This document shows, piece after piece, positions 23,910-31,992 of a DNA stretch of 37,231 bases. Position 1 is the stretch's first letter, and each line of letters opens with the position of its first letter. The notes under the pieces were generated by a model, which was not told the DNA's origin, searched no databases, and was given only the letters and a program-made list of their open reading frames with translations. The position numbers were made by a program, and so were the translations under genes. The stretch covers positions 1 through 37,231 of the forward strand of contig PSRO01000059.1 in assembly GCA_003176115.1 (NCBI GenBank). The letters are read 5' to 3'. Source of the DNA: Chlamydiota bacterium (GTDB taxonomy: Bacteria > Chlamydiota > Chlamydiia > Chlamydiales > Rhabdochlamydiaceae).

Positions 23910-25184
23910 ATGTTGAATTGTTCGGAAATGCTTTCTCTTCTTCCTGAAATGAAAAAAGGAATCCTAGATAAAAACCTGATAAGGTTTATGCAAATTAACC
24001 CTACAAGCTATGTATTTGTGTTTAGCAATATTCAGCTATTGCTTTGTGTGCAAAAACCTTTTAGTCGCTTTCATCTTACAAATAAAAAATATAAACCCTA
24101 CTCATCTGCTTTTGCAGATCAAGTAAACAAGCTTTTAAGAGAAAGAGTATGTGTGGAAGTTTTTCTGCTCTCAGAGGATCGTATTCTTTGTGTAAAATTT
24201 GAAAAATATTTTTTTATTGCAGAGCTTATGTACCATCATCCGATTCTAGTTGTTACAGATTCTCTATTTGCTATTATGCTTAGCAATAAGCCTACTTCTT
24301 CTCATTATAAAAAACCTCTTGCAAAACCTGCTATTCATCATGCTGCTACTTTTGTCACTAGTAAGGAAATAGAAGAGAGGTATCAGTTATTAGAAAAACA
24401 GGCGCTACTCGCTTCACATCGCAGAAAAATATCTAGTCAATTAACTAAATTAGAAGGGCAACTTCAAAAGTATCAAGAGGGATATCACCAAGCTACAAAC
24501 TGGCAGGTTTTACAAAATGAAACAGAGTTGTTAAAAAGTCATCTGCAACAAATAACACCTGGGATGAAAAGCGTACAGGTCATGAATTGGGAGAGCCAAT
24601 CTTTTCTGGAAATAGCTTTAGATCCCAAAGTTCCCATCCAAAAGCAATTACAGACGCGTTTTAAAGAGGTGCGCAAAATGAGAAAAAGGGTAGATCTCTA
24701 TCCCTCATTTATAGAAGAAATCCATCAGAAAATGCACACCCTTCGGAAAGAATTATCTAATCCAAATATAGAGACATCTCATCAAAAACCTCCTCTAAAA
24801 AAAGAGCGCAATAGAGCTTGTGGTTTTCACACTTTTATCGGTAAAGGATACACCATTTTAGTCGGAAAAAATGCTAAAGGAAACGAGGAATTAACTTTTA
24901 CGATAGCAAAAGGTAATGATACTTGGTTGCATGTAACTCCCATGGCAGGCTCTCATGTGGTTATTAAAGCGAATTTAATCAATGAAGATATTTTGCAAGA
25001 GGCTATGCAACTAGCGCTGTATTTTAGTCAAGCCCGCAAACAAAACCAAGCAGAGGTGTTAATCACAGAAATTAAATATGTGAGCCGTACTAAAACAACA
25101 GGAAAAGTACTTGTCAGTAAGCATAGAGTAAGAAAAGTACAATTAGATCTGAATAAAATCAGAGAGGTGCTAAAAGAAAAATAG
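23910..25184 (+). CDS. rqcH: RqcH/NFACT-family protein (ribosome quality control)
   Basis: RqcH (bacterial Rqc2/NEMF) binds stalled 50S-peptidyl-tRNA and adds alanine tails. The 424 residues are shorter than the 550-600 usual for the family. The N-terminal NFACT-N part shows SRFHLTNKK and the D90-R91 pair in LLSEDRIL, equivalent to the Asp-Arg needed for tailing in known members. A coiled coil occupies about 150-215. The C-terminal NFACT-R domain (about 305-405) is clear: YTILVGKNAKGNEELTF, then WLHVTPMAGSHVVIK. The middle HhH/coiled-coil region appears shortened. Older databases call this family fibronectin-binding. AAGAGA lies upstream of the ATG. Its 3' end overlaps the convergent small gene by 26 bases. 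Confidence 0.85.
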   Translation: MLNCSEMLSLLPEMKKGILDKNLIRFMQINPTSYVFVFSNIQLLLCVQKPFSRFHLTNKKYKPYSSAFADQVNKLLRERVCVEVFLLSEDRILCVKFEKYFFIAELMYHHPILVVTDSLFAIMLSNKPTSSHYKKPLAKPAIHHAATFVTSKEIEERYQLLEKQALLASHRRKISSQLTKLEGQLQKYQEGYHQATNWQVLQNETELLKSHLQQITPGMKSVQVMNWESQSFLEIALDPKVPIQKQLQTRFKEVRKMRKRVDLYPSFIEEIHQKMHTLRKELSNPNIETSHQKPPLKKERNRACGFHTFIGKGYTILVGKNAKGNEELTFTIAKGNDTWLHVTPMAGSHVVIKANLINEDILQEAMQLALYFSQARKQNQAEVLITEIKYVSRTKTTGKVLVSKHRVRKVQLDLNKIREVLKEK

Positions 25185-25476
25185 GTGTGTTTCTCGTCTG
25201 GGTCGTTGTAGCTATGGCTTTCACCATATCTAATATGAAGGAGTCCATACAAGTGTTTATTATTGTTGGAGCAATAGAGACGGTAAAAGAGAACGTGGGC
25301 TTAGATTGTAAAAGCCATATATGAGGGGGTTCGGTTCTATATATACGATGTACTTTTCTTTTGGCCTTTTTCAGCTGTTTTTCTTTTTCAAACTCAAAAC
25401 AGACAGACCTATTATACACATAAATTGTTTTCAGTCCGTCTACTGGACAAGATAATGTAGAGGTTGCTACGGGCAT
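25159..25476 (-). CDS. Small paralogue 1 of a tandem VDGL family
   Basis: This 105-residue protein has no recognised domain. Its N-terminus (MPVATSTLSCPVDGLKTIYVY, split by eye into start, Cys and VDGL) aligns with the next gene: MP...STL[ST]C-x-VDGL, then Y-x-Y, a hydrophobic-aromatic strand F-x-FE, and the basic EKQLKKAKRKV. The C-terminal half is more diverged but keeps F-x-F-x-[VI]-S. No signal peptide and no clear ribosome binding site are visible. It lies 29 bases after the second paralogue in the same direction, and its end overlaps the convergent rqcH by 26 bases. Conservation between the paralogues supports real coding. The function is unknown. Confidence 0.7.
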   Translation of the reverse strand: MPVATSTLSCPVDGLKTIYVYNRSVCFEFEKEKQLKKAKRKVHRIYRTEPPHIWLLQSKPTFSFTVSIAPTIINTCMDSFILDMVKAIATTTQTRNTPIFLLAPL

Positions 25477-25505
25477 AAATAATAGTTTTAAATGGGGTTT
25501 AGGGG

Positions 25506-25901
25506 TTAGAAAGACGTTCTATATCTGAGTTCTTCTGGTTTCTTGATTTCCTTAATAGGAACTGTTCTATCTGATGTTCCTAAATTTATAATATTTGTTA
25601 CACGTACTATTAGCTTTTCAGTAGATTCAGTTGCTGATTTTGTAGAAATACCAAAGCAGAACGGAGCTTCTCTAGGATATGATACTAATAACTCCAAAGA
25701 TTCCTTCTGCCCTACTGTCTTTTTTTGTAAATTACTTTTAGGGGTAGAATGATCAGTTCTAGCCCATAACTGGATGACTTTTTCCTTAGCTTTCTTTAGC
25801 TGTTCTTCGTCTTCGAATGAGAAATAGATACTCTTTCCATAGGTATACACTTTATTTAAGCCATCTACTTGACATGTTAATGTTGAGTTTATATGAGGCA
25901 T
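25506..25901 (-). CDS. Small paralogue 2 of a tandem VDGL family
   Basis: This 131-residue protein is the longest intact member of the family. It opens MPHINSTLTCQVDGL, followed by VYTYGKSIYFSFEDEEQLKKAKEKV, matching paralogue 1 almost without gaps. The C-terminal half (LELLVSYPREAPFCFGIS...RVTNII) matches the third, broken copy. Directly before the ATG is a small hairpin, AAAGC-GAT-GCTTT on the minus strand, and no Shine-Dalgarno site is apparent. The protein is probably cytoplasmic or exported without Sec. The function is unknown. Confidence 0.75.
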   Translation of the reverse strand: MPHINSTLTCQVDGLNKVYTYGKSIYFSFEDEEQLKKAKEKVIQLWARTDHSTPKSNLQKKTVGQKESLELLVSYPREAPFCFGISTKSATESTEKLIVRVTNIINLGTSDRTVPIKEIKKPEELRYRTSF

Positions 25902-26030
25902 AAAGCATCGCTTTTTTTTAATTTTAATGAAGAAAAATTTTACTAAAATGCAAAATTTTTTATCAAATTATTTCTTTAAAAAAGAACTATCAAGCGGGGA
26001 ATATTTTTGAAAAAAGACATAAAGATTTTC

Positions 26031-26375
26031 TTAACTTTTATATACCAGCTGTTCCATAATTATAGGTATAGTGGGAATATCTTTTTTCAAAGATGTTTCT
26101 GTAGTGATAAATTCTGTTACATAATGGATCAATTCTTTAACTTCTTTAAAAGAAGTGTCTACAGACACACCAAAAACAAACTTTGTGTATTCAGGTACAA
26201 TGGACTCATTTAGAGAGAACATAGAGCTGTTGGTAACGCAGAGTGTGAAAGCATCTTTGGGTTTGTATAGTTTTTGTTGATTTTCAAACTCAAGAAAAAC
26301 ATTGCGCTCAGTATACGTATAAACTCTTAGTAAACCATCTACTTAACAAGATATACTTGAGACCTTTGAAGGCGT
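26031..26375 (-). pseudogene. Broken third paralogue of the VDGL family
   Basis: Read leftward from 26375 the frame is TPSKVSSISC-stop-VDGLLRVYTY, followed by ERNVFLEFENQQKL and then KFVFGVSVDT...ELIHYVTEFI. It aligns over its whole length with the two intact neighbours. The expected start codon is ACG (26373-26375) instead of ATG, and a TAA (26343-26345) stands where paralogue 2 has CAA, a single C-to-T change. After the stop the frame stays open for 103 codons. An in-frame ATG at 26222 could still yield a 63-residue fragment. An AAGGA site lies in the loop of a 7-bp hairpin (26377-26395) just before the lost start. The decay looks recent. Confidence 0.75.
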
Positions 26376-26435
26376 AAACTCATTCCTTATGAGTTAAGAA
26401 TCAAGCAGTTTGCTATTTTTGGAGTTTTAGGGCTT

Positions 26436-26633
26436 TTAGTTTATTTGCGCAATAGAGGTTGTCTTTAAGTGTGTTTTTGCAGTTGTTGTCTTTGCTATGT
26501 GTGTTAGCCATTGTCCAGCAACTGAAATAGCTTTTTTTGAGTCTATGTCAGGAAAAAAGTTGCTTTTTCCTGCTCTTTTCTGCTTTTTTGCATACGAAAT
26601 TACTGCACTTGCTACGTGCATAGTGCAAGACAT
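26436..26633 (-). CDS. Small ORF with hairpin-covered ribosome binding site
   Basis: This is a 65-residue basic protein, unrecognised, beginning MSCTMHVASAVISYAKKQKR and ending in a Thr/Lys-rich tail. Support comes mainly from its translation signal: AAGGAG seven bases before the ATG. It lies 75 bases downstream of the response regulator gene in the same direction and could be the last gene of that operon. The AAGG is part of a 10-bp hairpin, so translation may be regulated. It may instead be a chance ORF. Confidence 0.45.
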   Translation of the reverse strand: MSCTMHVASAVISYAKKQKRAGKSNFFPDIDSKKAISVAGQWLTHIAKTTTAKTHLKTTSIAQIN

Positions 26634-26640
26634 ATATGCA

Positions 26641-26687
26641 CTCCTTGTATTTTTTTATCAATTAATAAATTGTATGGAAATACAAGG
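26641..26687 (-). promoter_or_regulatory. Hairpin covering the small ORF's ribosome binding site
   Basis: On the minus strand CCTTGTATTT pairs perfectly with AAATACAAGG (plus arms 26643-26652 and 26678-26687). The 3' arm includes the AAGG of the AAGGAG site for the ORF starting at 26633. There is no U-tract after the stem, so it is more like a translational switch than a terminator of the upstream regulator gene. Confidence 0.45.
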
Positions 26688-26708
26688 GTTATTGCTATCT
26701 TAGGTTAA

Positions 26709-27395
26709 TTATTCTCGAAAACGATACCCTACACCGCGTACTGTTTCTATCCAATCAAAGTTAGGGCCTAGTTTTTTGCGTAAAGATGCAATGTGTACGT
26801 CTATGTTCCGATCGACAATAAAGGCATCGTCATTGTGGATATCGTCGAGTAGTTGATTACGTGTTAACACTTTGCCTCGATTTGTAAGAAGGCGGCGTAG
26901 AATGCCGAATTCAGATAAAGTGATAGTGATTACTTTATCTCCTTTACGGAGTAAGTAACGATCTACTTCTAAAGAAAATTCTCCAAAGGTAATGATTTTT
27001 GGTGCTTTTTCAGGTTCTTTAGCGCGGCGTAGGACAGCTTTAATGCGGGAGAAGAGTACTTTAGGAGAAAAGGGTTTAGGTACATAATCATCAGAGCCTA
27101 ATTCTAAGCCTAAAATCATATCTAACTCTTCTGATTTGGCTGTTAAGATGATTACAGGAATACTACGTAGATCAGGGTTTGCTTTCATTTTACGGCATAC
27201 ATCAAAACCATTTTGTCCAGGTAACATGATATCGAGAATGACCAGATCTGGCTTTTCTCTTTCAATAGCGCGATAACCATTTATACCATCTACTTCAACA
27301 TGCATCTTGTATCCAGATGCTTCTGCTTGTAACTTGATTAGTGCCGCAATATCTTCTTCATCTTCGATTAGCAAGATTCTCTTTTTGTGACTCAT
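26709..27395 (-). CDS. OmpR/PhoB-family response regulator
   Basis: This 228-residue two-component response regulator has a receiver domain (1-120) and a winged-helix DNA-binding domain (about 130-228, ending ETVRGVGYRFRE). All phosphorylation residues are present: acidic pocket Glu11/Asp12, phospho-acceptor Asp55 in LVILDIMLPG, Thr85 and Lys107 in KPFSP. The length is that of chlamydial ChxR, the atypical regulator of Chlamydia that lacks canonical phosphorylation. This protein may be the canonical relative, but orthology is inferred. It starts 9 bases after murI, with GAGG overlapping the murI stop, so it is in the Tol-Pal-murI operon. No histidine kinase is in the window. Confidence 0.93.
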   Translation of the reverse strand: MSHKKRILLIEDEEDIAALIKLQAEASGYKMHVEVDGINGYRAIEREKPDLVILDIMLPGQNGFDVCRKMKANPDLRSIPVIILTAKSEELDMILGLELGSDDYVPKPFSPKVLFSRIKAVLRRAKEPEKAPKIITFGEFSLEVDRYLLRKGDKVITITLSEFGILRRLLTNRGKVLTRNQLLDDIHNDDAFIVDRNIDVHIASLRKKLGPNFDWIETVRGVGYRFRE

Positions 27396-27404
27396 CTTTT
27401 GACC

Positions 27405-28298
27405 TCATTTAGCAATGGATAAATTAAGTTTGTTTTTTAATTCAAGCAGAGAAATTACATTTTTTTCACGCTTTTTATGTACTTGGGTCATGATAAGTGG
27501 GGATGTTTTTTCGATGGGATAGTGGAAAAATCGTTTGCTCAATGCGGAAAATCTCTCTGGATCTTGTGATACGAAAAATTGATACTTGGCAGGATCTGTC
27601 TGTTGGTTTAATAGATCCCATTTAGATAGGAGCTGTCTTGTTGTCTGAGCGCATCTATCTGCTGGATCTAATAAGGGAATTTTATTTCCCATACATTGTC
27701 GAATTAAAGACCCAATGAGAGGATAATGCGTACATCCAAGCAATAGAGCATCAATCGACTCTTTCATAAGAGGGGATAAGTACTCCGTTACCGCTAATTG
27801 CGTGATTGGATGATCAAAATACCCTTCTTCGATTAAAGGAACAAATAGAGGGCATGCAACACAAGATAAGCAGATATTGGGCAATTTACTGTATAATTGC
27901 TTTTGATAAGTTCCAGATGAAATTGTTGCCCGTGTTCCTAAAACAACAATAGAACCATTGGGTTTAGTATCGACAATTTCCTCTATGGCTTGTTCTAAAA
28001 TGGCTATAATGGGTACATTGACAATGCTCCGAATGATCTCTAAACAAGCAGCACAAGCAGTATGGCAAGCAATGACTAATAACTTAATATCTTGAGATAG
28101 TAAAAAACCTATGCTTTCTAAAACGTGAGTAGTAATGAGCTCAATACTTTTATTCCCATAGGGAAGATGGGCTGTATCTCCGAAATATGTGATATTTTCC
28201 TGCGGCAAACAAGTAGCAATTGCTTGCATTACATTAAGACCCCCTAATCCAGAGTCAAAAATGCCTATTTTTTTTTGACTGATATCACTTTGTGTCAT
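27405..28298 (-). CDS. murI: Glutamate racemase MurI
   Basis: MurI converts L- to D-glutamate for peptidoglycan stem peptides. The 297 residues show FDSGLGGL (Asp15, Ser16), FGDTAHLPYG, the first catalytic Cys78, VLGTRATISSGTYQ, VPLIEEG and the second catalytic motif LLGCTHYPLI (Cys189, His191). The first motif reads ACHTA rather than the usual ACNTA: His79 replaces the conserved Asn, confirmed as CAT in the DNA. Chlamydia itself lacks murI and is thought to use DapF. The start overlaps the LysM gene by 14 bases, and the response regulator follows after 9 bases. No strong ribosome binding site is seen, so coupling is likely. Confidence 0.92.
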   Translation of the reverse strand: MTQSDISQKKIGIFDSGLGGLNVMQAIATCLPQENITYFGDTAHLPYGNKSIELITTHVLESIGFLLSQDIKLLVIACHTACAACLEIIRSIVNVPIIAILEQAIEEIVDTKPNGSIVVLGTRATISSGTYQKQLYSKLPNICLSCVACPLFVPLIEEGYFDHPITQLAVTEYLSPLMKESIDALLLGCTHYPLIGSLIRQCMGNKIPLLDPADRCAQTTRQLLSKWDLLNQQTDPAKYQFFVSQDPERFSALSKRFFHYPIEKTSPLIMTQVHKKREKNVISLLELKNKLNLSIAK

Positions 28299-28857
28299 GG
28301 GGAATTTGTAGCTCCTGTCCGGGGAATATGGTATCTCTAATTAGTTTATTATTTGCTTTGAGCGCTTCAACGGATACATGGTGAAGTTTAGCAATTTTTT
28401 CCAGGGTATCTCCTCCTTGAACTTGATAAAATTTTACTCTTGTTTTTGGTGTAGAGGAATGTATTTTTTTAAGTAGGTCTGCTAGCGTGTTTTTCAACTC
28501 AGAGATGCTTTGCAGTCGATTTTCATGAGTTATCAACTGTGTGTTTATGTTGCTTTGATGTTCTAAGAGTTGCTGTATATTTTTTTTGAGGGTTTTAATC
28601 TCAGAGCAGAGTTTGTTTATGACCTCTTCTTGCGCTTGAATGCGTGATTGGAATTCTTTACAGTCAATAGCTTTAAGATTTTTTTGTGCATCTATTTCTT
28701 CCTCCATTAATTGCATATCAACTGCAAATGTGCGGATTTGATGCTTTACATCTGCTATTTCTAATTGTAGCTCATAAGAGGAGGGATTATATTCACGTGT
28801 TTTTCCATAGCAAAAGGTGGTTACGAGCACACATGCAAGAAAAAATGTACTCATCAT
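28285..28857 (-). CDS. Exported coiled-coil LysM peptidoglycan-binding protein
   Basis: This 190-residue protein has a signal peptide (about 1-18, MMSTFFLACVLVTTFCYG), a long coiled coil (about 28-130) and a C-terminal LysM domain (about 142-186: FYQVQGGDTLEKIAKLHHVS...PGQELQIP). It should bind peptidoglycan in the periplasm or envelope. Chlamydia has a LysM protein directly after pal in the same order (the CT601 position), so the synteny is conserved. Its ATG abuts the pal stop, and its 3' end overlaps murI by 14 bases. Confidence 0.9.
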   Translation of the reverse strand: MMSTFFLACVLVTTFCYGKTREYNPSSYELQLEIADVKHQIRTFAVDMQLMEEEIDAQKNLKAIDCKEFQSRIQAQEEVINKLCSEIKTLKKNIQQLLEHQSNINTQLITHENRLQSISELKNTLADLLKKIHSSTPKTRVKFYQVQGGDTLEKIAKLHHVSVEALKANNKLIRDTIFPGQELQIPHDTK

Positions 28858-29511
28858 TTAAGAGGGATTATAAATTTTAAATTCCGCACGTCTATTTTTG
28901 GCCCAAGCTTCTTTGCTGTGCTCTCGAACTGCAGGTTTTTCCTTTCCATAGGAAACGGTATGAATTCTTTCTGGATGCACTCCTTTTTGTACAAGCATGG
29001 AACGGATATAATTCGCTCTCCTAGCTCCAAGGGAGAGATTGTACTGTTCTGGTCCTCTATCATCACAGTGTCCTTCAACAAAGATAAACAATTGAGGGTT
29101 TTTCTTGAGGTGTTGTGAAATTTGATCAATGATTTGATAGTGGTTTTTCCCCTCAAGTGTGTCTTTATCTGTATTAAAATACAGAGTTCTAAAAATCTCT
29201 GCTTCAAGCCCTCTAGGGCGGTTAAACCCTTCAATTCCAGGCAGCTTTCCTTCTCCCGGATCATTTTTAGGAGGAGGAATAGCCGCATCGCTAAACTGTT
29301 GTTGCAGATCTTCGTCGTTTAATGCAATAAACTCCTCTTCCATAGGCCCTAGAAGATGGTCATAAGGATCATTTGCATCATCCCACAAATGATTGGTCTT
29401 TTTATAGTTACTGGATATCAAACTGTCTTTCCAGACAGAGAATCTGTTCCCCATGCATCCTGTTAGAAAACAAGTGCAGCTCAAGATTCCTATAATGGTT
29501 TTTTTGCTCAT
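28858..29511 (-). CDS. pal: Peptidoglycan-associated lipoprotein Pal
   Basis: Pal links the outer membrane to peptidoglycan and binds TolB. The 217 residues start at ATG 29511, where GAGGG lies 4 bases upstream. A TTG eight codons earlier is not needed. A lipoprotein signal ends in LTGC (Cys19). The C-terminal OmpA-type domain (about 110-215) shows FVEGHCDDRGPEQYNLSLGARRA and the Arg of the peptidoglycan-binding helix. The gene follows tolB by 11 bases and abuts the LysM gene. Confidence 0.95.
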   Translation of the reverse strand: MSKKTIIGILSCTCFLTGCMGNRFSVWKDSLISSNYKKTNHLWDDANDPYDHLLGPMEEEFIALNDEDLQQQFSDAAIPPPKNDPGEGKLPGIEGFNRPRGLEAEIFRTLYFNTDKDTLEGKNHYQIIDQISQHLKKNPQLFIFVEGHCDDRGPEQYNLSLGARRANYIRSMLVQKGVHPERIHTVSYGKEKPAVREHSKEAWAKNRRAEFKIYNPS

Positions 29512-29522
29512 CTTTCCCTCTT

Positions 29523-30896
29523 TTAAAGTCCCCAAGTAGGGTAATGGTTTTTTCCAAGGCCTCGACTGATTTTAATAGCTTGAGGTTGGTTTAGATTAAC
29601 AACATAAATTCCAGAGTTGCAATCTTGTGTAGAATTAAAAACAATATGGTTACTATTTGGAGCCCAAAAAGGATTTTCTTTATCACCAGGCCCTGAGGTT
29701 AGTTGCCATTCTTCTTTTTTTTCAAAATCGTAAATCCATATTTGCCGTATACCATTTGTTTTAGCACTATAGGCTAATTTTGTACCATCAGAGGACCAAG
29801 ATGGACAAGAATTTTCTCGGTTTTTTTTAGTGATCATAACAGCAGGAGGACGTTTTTTATCAGAGGTTATAGGAATAACAAAAATCCGCATTCCTCCGTC
29901 TTTATTAGAAGCGAAGGCGATTTTAGAGCCATCTGGGCTAAATGTGGGAGAAGCTTGTACTGCATGTGGATGTGAATAGAGCTGAACTGGTTTTTCCATT
30001 TTTCCCGTTTCTGGCGAAAATGCTTGTACAAATAGATCTACGCGGCCGCTTGCATCAGAGATGAAGGCAATTTTATCTCTTTTAGGGGAAACAGCAGGCA
30101 ATAGTTGATTGCCTCTTAAAGAGTTAATTCGTCTAGCTTTATCTGTTTTTGAAGCTTGAAAATAAATTTTAGGTTGGCCTGTTTTATAAGAGACATAAAA
30201 AAACCCTTCCTTGAAAAATTTGTCTGCTTTAGGAAGTAAGACCGGGGTAATGCAATAGGTTTTTTCTGAGGTGATTTGACATGCATTAGCTCCATCCCAA
30301 TCGCATTCCCAAATTTCAGAAATCCACTTCTCTGATTCGCTATGAGGGGTTTTTTGAGAGAATAAAATTCTAGTGCTAGCAATTCCTTCTACAGAAAACA
30401 AGGTTTTATGAAGGGTATCTGCTAGCTTGTGAATTTTTTTTCGATCTTGCGATAAATTGCCGCTAAGCAAAATAGGACCAAAGGTTTTCAAACTAGAATT
30501 GTTTACATGAAAAAGATATAGAGTTAACTGTTTTTGGTTAACGCAGCATTTAATGATAAAAGGAATACCAAAGCTCTGCCAGTTTTGGATTTGAAAAACG
30601 GCTGTTAGATCTTTATTATGCAGTAACTGTTCTTTATCAGACGTTCTTTGACAGACTTTTGTAGATCCATTATAATCCAAATCATAGCAAAGAATGGCTT
30701 CTAATTGGTTCAAATAGTGCACATCAAAAACCGCGTCTTGAGAAAAGATTTTGCCTAAGTAAATCGGCTGTAACGGACTTGTAGTTGGCAAATGGACTCT
30801 AATTTCTTCTTCTATTCTCTCCGCACAAATTACAGAGGAGAAAAAGGTAAGAAAAAAATAGACACTGATAAAACGGATATAGATTTTAGAGGACAT
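29523..30896 (-). CDS. tolB: Tol-Pal system protein TolB
   Basis: TolB is a periplasmic beta-propeller that works with Pal and TolA. The 457 residues have a signal peptide (1-24, ending VICA) and an N-terminal TolB domain. Then come propeller blades with the repeated S-P-D-G-x-K-I-A-F pattern: AVSPKRDKIAFIS, TFSPDGSKIAFAS, SWSSDGTKLAYSA and FWAPNSNHIVFNS. The start overlaps the end of tolA by 11 bases, and pal follows after 11 bases. The order tolA-tolB-pal-LysM matches Chlamydia. Confidence 0.95.
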   Translation of the reverse strand: MSSKIYIRFISVYFFLTFFSSVICAERIEEEIRVHLPTTSPLQPIYLGKIFSQDAVFDVHYLNQLEAILCYDLDYNGSTKVCQRTSDKEQLLHNKDLTAVFQIQNWQSFGIPFIIKCCVNQKQLTLYLFHVNNSSLKTFGPILLSGNLSQDRKKIHKLADTLHKTLFSVEGIASTRILFSQKTPHSESEKWISEIWECDWDGANACQITSEKTYCITPVLLPKADKFFKEGFFYVSYKTGQPKIYFQASKTDKARRINSLRGNQLLPAVSPKRDKIAFISDASGRVDLFVQAFSPETGKMEKPVQLYSHPHAVQASPTFSPDGSKIAFASNKDGGMRIFVIPITSDKKRPPAVMITKKNRENSCPSWSSDGTKLAYSAKTNGIRQIWIYDFEKKEEWQLTSGPGDKENPFWAPNSNHIVFNSTQDCNSGIYVVNLNQPQAIKISRGLGKNHYPTWGL

Positions 30897-31569
30897 TACA
30901 AAAAGTTAGGGTGAATGTTTGTTCATTATTAAGTGTTACCTTTTCATTACATTTAGGTAAGACAATGTTAGGTAAATGCCTTTCTAAATACAGTTTATTT
31001 ATCTTACTTTCTGCTTGAAGAACCAATAGCTCCAGTATCTTACCAGCTGGGCTGACTTTTATTTTTATCTTTACTTCTCCATACTCAGGAAGCTGTAACA
31101 TCTGAGAGAGCACTTTAACTAGTGATGCTGTATAGCTAGATAATGTAGGCTCTTCTTGCGCAGAAGTCACAACTACTTTGGAGGATAAAGATGCTGTAAC
31201 AATTGTACTGCTTTTGCATTGTTTATCATCTTTTTGTTCAATTTTCGCAATACTTTCTTCTAATTGTTTGAGAATAGAAGAGGGAATAGCAAATTCTTGA
31301 GGTGTGTGTTTTGGAGTAGGGATTCTTTTTCCGCTCTGTTTTATAGGCGGGGTCTTTTTGACTAATGGCTTTATGGGTTTTGGCATTTTTTTTTGCGCTA
31401 CATTTCTCTTTTGTGTAGGAGGGGAAGAAGGCTTTAAAGAGACAGTCTTTACAACAAGAGAAGGGGTTTTTGTGCTTTGTTGCTTAGGCTTAGATCCCAT
31501 CAACATCCCCACAAACCCTATATGGATGCTTATGAGTAAAAAGAGAAGGATCTTCTGGCCCATGCGCAT
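30886..31569 (-). CDS. tolA: TolA/TonB-like energy-transducing protein
   Basis: This 227-residue protein has an N-terminal membrane anchor (about 6-25), a Lys/Pro-rich spacer (about 28-95, with KKMPKPIKPLVKKTPP) and a small C-terminal domain (about 140-227). That domain carries EVKIKIKVSPAGKILELLVL, the TonB/TolA C-terminal pattern. With its position between exbD and tolB this identifies the TolA-like transducer. The spacer is short compared with E. coli TolA. The ATG at 31569 directly follows the exbD stop, and a second in-frame ATG is two codons on. It overlaps tolB by 11 bases. Confidence 0.88.
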   Translation of the reverse strand: MRMGQKILLFLLISIHIGFVGMLMGSKPKQQSTKTPSLVVKTVSLKPSSPPTQKRNVAQKKMPKPIKPLVKKTPPIKQSGKRIPTPKHTPQEFAIPSSILKQLEESIAKIEQKDDKQCKSSTIVTASLSSKVVVTSAQEEPTLSSYTASLVKVLSQMLQLPEYGEVKIKIKVSPAGKILELLVLQAESKINKLYLERHLPNIVLPKCNEKVTLNNEQTFTLTFCNVL

Positions 31570-31989
31570 TTATCCAGATTTTACGATGACATCAAGCTGC
31601 TGAAATCCTGCTAATTCTGCTGCATTTTTAACAGATTGATAGACTCCAAATTGTGCTTTTTTATCGTGAAAGAGTTGCAAAGGGACATTGCCTTGCTTTT
31701 GATGAAGATCTTTTAGGCAGTGCATTAATTGCGCTTCAGAGATTTTTGTTTGATTTAACCAGATAGAGTTATCTTCATGTACATAGATAGTAGCTATTGC
31801 ATTTTCATGGACGGGGTGTGTTAATTCTGAGGAAAAAAAAGAGAGTTGTACACGATCTGCTTCTACCATGGGGGCAATGAGAATAAATAGAATTAATACA
31901 ACAAAAACGACATCGATTAAGGGAGTTAAATTGACTAGATTTTCTTCGGAGGAGATCTCCTGGTAGGAGAAATGTCTTTTCTGACGCAT
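31570..31989 (-). CDS. exbD: ExbD/TolR-family proton channel protein
   Basis: The 139 residues have a single membrane helix (about 20-42) preceded by NLTPLIDVVFV with the proton-carrying Asp26, then a periplasmic domain. This is the standard ExbD/TolR layout and length. It works with the ExbB/TolQ protein to energise TolA. It begins 3 bases after exbB and ends immediately before tolA. Confidence 0.95.
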   Translation of the reverse strand: MRQKRHFSYQEISSEENLVNLTPLIDVVFVVLILFILIAPMVEADRVQLSFFSSELTHPVHENAIATIYVHEDNSIWLNQTKISEAQLMHCLKDLHQKQGNVPLQLFHDKKAQFGVYQSVKNAAELAGFQQLDVIVKSG

Positions 31990-31992
31990 ATT

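Noticed and set aside
26007-26213. Plus-strand frame across the third paralogue
   Set aside because: The opposite strand aligns with two intact paralogues. This frame has no such support.
28854-29288. 144-codon minus-strand frame inside pal
   Set aside because: It is a shadow of pal in another frame. Pal has lipobox and OmpA motifs, whereas this frame has none.
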